Positions 58,480 to 64,000 of a stretch of 64,000 nucleotides of DNA are shown here, in pieces. The translations under genes were made by a program, and so were the position numbers. Below the pieces are notes generated by a model, which was given only the letters and a program-made list of their open reading frames with translations, was not told where the DNA came from and did no database searches. The first letter of the stretch is position 1; every line of letters starts with the position of its first letter. Origin of the DNA: Ostrinia nubilalis (lineage: Eukaryota > Arthropoda > Insecta > Lepidoptera > Crambidae); NCBI RefSeq assembly GCF_963855985.1, contig NC_087107.1, positions 9,238,001 to 9,302,000 on the forward strand. The letters are read 5' to 3'.

Positions 58480-59286
58480 ATGATAATTCAGGAAGAAATC
58501 AAAGTGCCTGCCAACGCAGTTCATTTATCTTTCGAAACAAACAAATGCACAGTTGTAAAACACCACGTGCGCCAGCTTGATCAACCTCAAAGTGAAATAA
58601 TTTCGAGACACCCGATTATGGGTTTCTCTGACTATGATAATATGAAAAATGAGACTAAAAATAGCAGGAAAAGGTGCAACAAGTCGCGAAGTTCCAGTTC
58701 GGATATTAAAAATAGTGCCGAAGAGACCCAAATAAGCCCAGAAGACTTGGAAGAGTTACGTTCAGTTTATAAGAAATGCAAAGCTGTTATGAAGAAAATT
58801 GAAACGAAATACGGTCACTTATTAAATCTTGATGAATCAAAACCTAAACGTCAAAAGGATCATTCAGAATCTGAGAATGTTGAAGAAAAAAGTACTTGTG
58901 AGTGTAGCACCAATAAAAAGATAATATTTGACGATGACGGCAAAGAAATACCTGCAGAGACTGATTTGGAAAACCACATCTGCCCTAAAAAGTTAAAAAG
59001 ACAATATTGTCATGTTGAACCGCAGAATAATTTACAAGTGGAGTATGATACAACTGATTTAACATTACCCGAGGATTTACAAAGTTTGATTAAGATTTTA
59101 TGTAATCCAGATATAGAAATAACTTACAGAAACAAGGTGATTCATAAAATGAAAATGATGAGGCAACAATATGTGGATGAGATCAGATTTGAAAAACATT
59201 CACTGATAGAAAAAATGAAGTCAAATCCGGACGAAATGTTAGATTTTAAGGGTGCGAATCTAAAAAGCCTTGCTGGTTATAAGTGA
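58480..59286 (+). CDS. Intronless Lys-rich protein, 268 aa, unrecognised
   Basis: A single open frame from ATG (ATAATGAT) to TGA, followed by a good AATAAA at 59347-59352. Residues 1-50 look folded (EIKVPANAVHLSFETNKCTV, RHPIMGFSDYD). Residues 61-74 form a basic Ser-rich patch (NSRKRCNKSRSSSS), a likely nuclear signal. Residues 86-117 are a predicted coiled coil (SPEDLEELRSVYKKCKAVMK). Residues 118-185 are charged and low in complexity with four Cys. Residues 195-268 are a dense helical block (LPEDLQSLIKILCNPDIEIT, then HKMKMMRQQYVDEIRF) ending FKGANLKSLAGYK. This architecture suggests a nuclear adaptor such as a chromatin, centrosome or kinetochore subunit, but I cannot name the family. Lack of introns plus a well-kept frame could mean an old retrocopy that stayed functional. 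Confidence 0.85.
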   Translation: MIIQEEIKVPANAVHLSFETNKCTVVKHHVRQLDQPQSEIISRHPIMGFSDYDNMKNETKNSRKRCNKSRSSSSDIKNSAEETQISPEDLEELRSVYKKCKAVMKKIETKYGHLLNLDESKPKRQKDHSESENVEEKSTCECSTNKKIIFDDDGKEIPAETDLENHICPKKLKRQYCHVEPQNNLQVEYDTTDLTLPEDLQSLIKILCNPDIEITYRNKVIHKMKMMRQQYVDEIRFEKHSLIEKMKSNPDEMLDFKGANLKSLAGYK

Positions 59287-59346
59287 CAAAAAATGTATAA
59301 AATTTACACTGTTCTGATAAATGTTATTTACTATTTGATGATTACA

Positions 59347-59352
59347 AATAAA
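59347..59352 (+). terminator. Poly(A) signal of the 268-aa gene
   Basis: AATAAA 61 nt after the stop codon. Confidence 0.7.
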
Positions 59353-60557
59353 AGATAATGTTTATTGAATTGATGACATTTTTATTAATTCTAGTTTATA
59401 CGAACTTCTGTTGTCCTAAATATAAATGGGAATATGTATATTACCAGCAACAAGTAGGTAGGAAAATAGTTAACTATTCAGCACATAATTTTAGCTATGA
59501 GTAAAAATAATAGGTTTTGTTCATGTTTATCTCTGTTACTCAGTTTATAAAAAATACTATCTACCTACCTACTTTTAAAAACTAATACTTATCTAAATTT
59601 TTTTTCCAAAAAGTTCATTAATAGTTATGATGTGTACTTTTTAATTTTTAATGTAACATCATCCCAGCAATCCTAGTAATGTTGTTTTAAACAAGTGAAA
59701 CTTAGGGATTAATTTCTACCACAAGTCCTTGTTTGACGTCTTAATCATTATAACTTGTAGGCAGGTATGGGTTACCTGCAGTAAAATAAACATTTTTAAA
59801 TTCAATAAACTTCAATAGGCGTTGTGTCGCATCCTAATGGGATAATATGAATTCTATTAGCTGAATGTTTTGTTTGAACTAATTTGAACCTTTTTTGCTA
59901 GAACTAAGGTTCATGTTCTGTCAAGTGGAAAGATCTGGTGTGGTTCAAATAGAATGTCCATTGTCTGTAAGTGACACCGAACTGCGTGCGTGCAACGTTC
60001 CCGCGTGCCGCAGGAATGTGTCGCTTATCAGTTGGCGATAAAAGCCATCTGGTTTCTGTCTCGTGGCCGTATTGATGTTTAGCTCGCTGTATACATCCAG
60101 AATAATGATGTGGCCGCATATTTCGTACTGTGAACTCGTCAGCTTTGTGAAATCGCTGGAATTTGAGTTGGTATTTGCTGGTAGATGACTACATTGTCAA
60201 TATTCAATACGTAGCCTGATCCGCGCAGCGACTAGTACTTATAATCGCAATGATGCGAGGCATTATGACCACGTTCGAAAGTGGATCTTCTGATATTGAC
60301 ATTAGGATTGAAACTGATGTAATATTGGCTTCACGGTTCTTGTCTGACATCATGCATGGCATTCCATACAGGGGGCAAAAAACTTGATGCGATTAGGTAA
60401 GTACCTGCGGCCGCCTATTTATCCATCGATGTCTCTTAGAGGTAAAAAGTAGGGGCAATATATCCTAGGAGTATGCTCGTAGCCATCTACATGGTAGCTT
60501 ATCTATGTATCTGCTAAATCGTTGGCATAAAGTTATTAGACGTAATAACTAGAAATC

Positions 60558-60623
60558 ACGCCCCAATGGAGTAGTGGAGCAGTGTCTTAAGCGGGCCCAA
60601 GGTTCGATTCCTGGTCGAGTCAG
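60558..60623 (+). repeat. tRNA-derived SINE head fragment
   Basis: GGAGTAGTGGAGCAGTG (A-box-like) and CAAGGTTCGATTCCTGG (B box) are spaced as in a tRNA, but no stems survive in full. Confidence 0.5.
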
Positions 60624-61209
60624 TTTAAAAATATTTTAAAATAAAATAGTTCACATCTGCAGGGTTCTAAGATACAATTAGATGATAATTATTCGACGAA
60701 GACAAAAAGATGCCAATACTAAGTAACTAAATTTTTTCTTGATGATTTTAATCCACGAGTTCCACAACATCATTAGATAAGTAACATAACATGCAGTGTT
60801 AGGGCAATACGGATTACTTACTTACCGACCCTGATAAAAACATGAAGCCTTTTAGAACCTTCTAATCCGACCCTCCGAGGTTAGTTTACTTTTCCCTTGC
60901 AATGCACTTTACTGCGTGTATTAGCATAGAGATTCTAAAGCTGTTAATACAGTGACATAGATTTTATTAATACCAAGAACTTAATTACAGAAAATTTAGA
61001 TAGGATAATAGTTTAATGCTTTTTAAAACATTCCGTAAGATTAAAATAACTTCCATCTATGAGTAGGTACTTTTCTTACAAGGTTTCAGACTGTACTGTA
61101 CCAGTTACGCAGATTACGATACGAGTATTATCCTGTGACACGCAATTTTATTGCATAATATGTACTTGCTTAACTAAACTACCCTTCAGATATTTGGTTG
61201 TGTTGAACG

Positions 61210-61280
61210 GCATCGGTAATCGAACCTGCGACCTTGTCGGATGTTGAACTCCTTAACTATTGCGCTATCTTCGTGTCTGT
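61210..61280 (-). repeat. tRNA-derived SINE head fragment
   Basis: The minus strand shows AGATAGCGCAATAGTTAAGG (A-box-like) and GGTCGCAGGTTCGATTACC (B box). No body recognised. Confidence 0.5.
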
Positions 61281-62036
61281 CTCTATTTTAATTTAATTAA
61301 ATTTTGGCGCTATAATGTTAAATGTAGGTTTAGGTAGGTACGCCACCTTTATTTGGTCGATGGATATTCAATCTTACTTAAAAATAGTTATGAATTTCGT
61401 TAAACTACCTACACACTTAATTACAACTAACATCTACTGTTTGTTCGATCTGAAATGGCATTGCTTAGTTTAATATAACAAGCATTGAGGGCGTTGCTAA
61501 TTAAATCCCGTAGGAGCAAAGTAACCAGATCACGGTAGCTAATTTGCTTACTCCTCACATGTTTGGTCGATACTTTCATTGGATCGGTTACTCGGCACGC
61601 CACCGCTAACTTCTCAGTAAACAAACGTACATTTGCATAGCAGTGCTTACCGTGCCATACTTCTACAACGACGTTTAAACGGACGCGGTGAGAACCCACC
61701 GTACGCCTTAGAAATTAACACGTCTTTAGGTAATTTCAATTCGGTGGGATATACCTAGAGCCTCCGAATTTCGAATTTTAAATAAGCTCATCATAAGACG
61801 TGGGACTGGCTGCTTGGGCGGACGCCTTCGTCAGTCGTTTAAACATAAATTAAAAAGTTTACTCTGCGATCGAAAAAAAAAGGTTCTAGTAATCTAGTTC
61901 TACTTTGTGTCTTCTTTGCTGTGTAGTGATCAACATGATTGTGTATCGTGTGTGTAAAACGTAAAAGTGGCTACGAATTGCAAATTAGTGCCGGTGATTA
62001 ATTAGCAATTGATTATGCTCGATTAATTTGATTGGC

Positions 62037-62090
62037 ATGTGTGACGAATCAATCATGAAACTGGATAACTTTGGATTTGAGAAGCTGCAG
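62037..62090 (+). CDS. Candidate first coding exon, unknown gene
   Basis: ATG opens MCDESIMKLDNFGFEKLQ (18 codons, phase 0) and meets a donor CTGCAG/GTTGGT. A second ATG at 62055 could serve instead. About 170 bp of leader upstream is free of long frames. The donor is only fair and no downstream exon is found before the window ends, so this is a guess. Confidence 0.3.
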
Positions 62091-63211
62091 GTTGGTCTTG
62101 TCCTTCTTTTGTTAATTTTCATTTGTTTTCTTTGCACCGTATAAAAGTTAATTTAAACAAAAAAGTTTCAAAACTAACAAAATTGGCGGGAAGCTCTGTA
62201 GATTATGTCTGTATGATTTTAGATTTATTTATTGCCTGCCTGTTCCAGACAGGGAAATAATGATAGTTGCAAAGGAAATTAATTTGATATAATTTTCTTA
62301 ATCAAACTAAACTGATATTGGAAGTTGGAACGTAAGTAGGTTCTTTTAATTAAGTTACTAACTTTATCTGAAATCTTGTAGGTAAAAGCAGGCCTGGCTC
62401 ACTCCGCGCGGTACATCCGATAATTACCTACAGCGAAGCGCCCCGCCGCACGGTGGTCCCGATTTAATAAAACATGGACATTGATGCTAGAAGCACGAAT
62501 TTTTTTTTGACGGTTACTGCTATGATAACTAATAAGGCAAAAAAATATTACAATCCTACGACGTCTATTTCGTAGTAAAAAAAAATATATAGATATTTTT
62601 TGTATGGAAGAAATTACGTTTCTGTAAATTTTTCGAAATTCTTAAACGATGTCAAAATGCCGATCACACATGTTATAAAACAAGTGATTCTGAGTATTTC
62701 ATGCGAAGATACTTGTCACTTATCTCTGCGTACTTTTGAGTTATCGAGGGTTGAAAAATCGTTTTTTTTATATTAATTATTTCCACGAAAAATTGCCAAA
62801 ATTACAATATGGTGTATAAGGGACACCTTTGATGACACATAACAACGACTCGCACTCGCGCGCGCTCGTATGCATCAGCTTTTAATAAAATTAAATTAAA
62901 AATTAAGGGAAATACTTAATACAACGTTGTATGTATAGGTCCGCTGGCCGTCAAAAAGTAGCTTATACGAGAGGTTTCCCAATTTACAATATGTCCATCA
63001 TTGATAACTCACACAAATATCGTCTCTCTCTGAAGGATAACAAGTTTTTTTTGTTTCCAGAAGCTTTTGATAGGATGGAAGCTCATAAATACTCTCTGAA
63101 GTGAGAATGAATCTCAAATTGCGATATTGCCATTTTGACAAATTACATGATGTAACTAGCGCTAACGTTTATCTTCAGGTAGACACAGTTTTAAGTTACA
63201 AGATTGTCTAC
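62091..63211. other. Intron-like or intergenic DNA
   Basis: AT-rich; a GC-rich strip at 62390-62460. No exon or named repeat supported. Confidence 0.4.
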
Positions 63212-63215
63212 TATT

Positions 63216-63548
63216 TCACACTGTTTTTCGTTTTGGAACAGTTCTTTGATTATAGGTAGTCGCTAATTTCGTTTTGTTAGACTCTTTCAGTTTAGCACAT
63301 AAAGCGTAAACTAATTCCTCCTCAGAATGATCTAAAAGTGTTAGAGAGCGCCTCTTTTTCTTCAGAAGAAGAATTTTGCATAAATCTTCAAAAGGTTTTT
63401 TATTTATACCAGAAGGCGATGGTTGCACATCTACTTCCGCAGTCTGATCAACTGGAGCGTCTTCCTCGGTGTTAACGTTGTCTATGCGTTGTGTTAACTC
63501 GGTAAAAACATTTTTTAAATCTATATTTTTACATTTCGGCCAGACCAT
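63216..63548 (-). CDS. Unrecognised ORF, 110 aa (left arm of inverted duplication)
   Basis: ATG-led minus frame: MVWPKCKNIDLKNVFTELTQ, an acidic linker (NVNTEEDAPVDQTAEVDVQP) and a basic helical end (FEDLCKILLLKKKRRSLTLL, EEELVYALCAKLKES). A near copy runs the other way at 63756-63977. Paired copies in opposite orientation around an unrelated centre point to a transposon-derived sequence rather than a host gene. The helical end could be a protein-interaction tail; no domain named. Confidence 0.4.
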   Translation of the reverse strand: MVWPKCKNIDLKNVFTELTQRIDNVNTEEDAPVDQTAEVDVQPSPSGINKKPFEDLCKILLLKKKRRSLTLLDHSEEELVYALCAKLKESNKTKLATTYNQRTVPKRKTV

Positions 63549-63755
63549 TTCAGACTAAAATGACGAACGTATTGGCATTGAATTGTCTTCCGAAGATTTG
63601 AGTAATTATCAAATCATTAAGTCGTAATTTTACAAGAAATATATCAAAGAAGATATGGTCTGCTTCCAGCAGAGCCCAAAAGACATTTTTGCACCAGAAT
63701 TCGCATTGGCTAGACTCTGAAATTGTCTGGCCGAATTGTAATATAGATTTAAACA

Positions 63756-63977
63756 ATGTTTTTTACCGAGTTAACACAACGCATAGATAACGTTAATACT
63801 GAGGAAGACGCTCCAGTTGATGAGACTGCGAAAGTAGATGTGCAACCATCGACTTTTAGTATAAATAAAAAACCTTTTGAAGATTTATGCAAAATTCTTC
63901 TTCTGCAGAAGAAGAGGCGCTCTCTGATCCCCTTACTAATAAAACTTACACGCTCGTTGAACAGTGTTTTAAAGTGA
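63756..63977 (+). pseudogene. Copy of the 63216 ORF, right arm, frameshifted end
   Basis: ATG-led plus frame sharing FTELTQRIDNVNTEEDAPVD and NKKPFEDLCKILLL with the left arm. It diverges after KKRRSL, where an indel shifts the frame. The upstream initiator MVWPKCKN is lost through changes at 63730-63750. Confidence 0.45.
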
Positions 63978-64000
63978 CGTTTAGTATGGAAATGTCATTT

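Larger units (their letters stand above)
59353..62036. other. Intergenic DNA with SINE scraps
   Basis: No supported exon. tRNA-like SINE fragments lie at 60558-60623 (plus; B box GGTTCGATTCC) and 61210-61280 (minus; B box GGTTCGATTACC). Frames at 59904-60119 and 61427-61699 show no motif. Confidence 0.45.
63212..64000. repeat. Inverted duplication, cut by window end
   Basis: Left arm about 63216-63559 and right arm from about 63709 are reverse complements at roughly 90%. The spacer of about 150 bp reads in part as protein (SSEDLSNYQIIKS, then FQQSPKDIFAPEFALA). Confidence 0.65.

Noticed and set aside
1..64000. CRISPR arrays, rRNA genes, prokaryotic operons
   Set aside because: None found; composition, introns and repeats are those of an insect nuclear genome.

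Overview
The window is nuclear DNA from an insect, almost certainly a moth or butterfly (Lepidoptera). The evidence is AT-rich, intron-bearing DNA with isolated small exons, short Helitrons that start TC, end CTAG and carry a (CTGT)n tract, many 70-200 bp MITEs, and 3' ends of an RTE-type LINE closing in (TGA)n. No bacterial operon, CRISPR array or rRNA is present.

Layout. From 1 to about 37 kb I can support no complete gene. This part is a graveyard of transposons: hAT elements with intact 8-bp target-site duplications (4570-4727, 4860-7425, 26613-26941), RTE LINE tails with 11-12 bp duplications (1488, 15562, 21658, 24968), TTA-flanked MITEs, a 91-bp perfect palindrome (24096-24291), and a 1.3 kb TTA-flanked element (29490-30764). 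The one gene hint is a possible 3' end on the minus strand near 16 kb. A 1.4 kb inverted repeat with LINE-like coding sequence lies at 36175-37602. A plus-strand gene of unknown function follows (37848-38743, perhaps on to 42404). In its presumed intron, on the minus strand, sits a two-exon thioredoxin-fold gene of the TXNDC12/AGR class (39862-40567). From 43.5 to 46.3 kb the minus strand carries several small ORFs, the best with one membrane segment and a poly(A) signal inside or touching the end of the CDS. At 48036-48104 there is a convincing first coding exon of a longer plus-strand gene whose other exons I could not place. A 1.8 kb hAT element with an RTE LINE inside it occupies 52408-54252. 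The two best genes lie at 56.4-59.3 kb, head to tail: PINX1 (G-patch, two exons) and an intronless, lysine-rich 268-aa protein I do not recognise. The last kilobase holds an inverted duplication of an unrecognised ORF, cut by the window edge.

The genes are ordinary independent eukaryotic transcription units; nothing shows them working as one pathway. PINX1 implies nucleolar/telomere work and TXNDC12 implies thiol-disulfide chemistry in the secretory pathway. The most informative parts are the datable nested insertions, the small-ORF cluster and the large inverted repeats.
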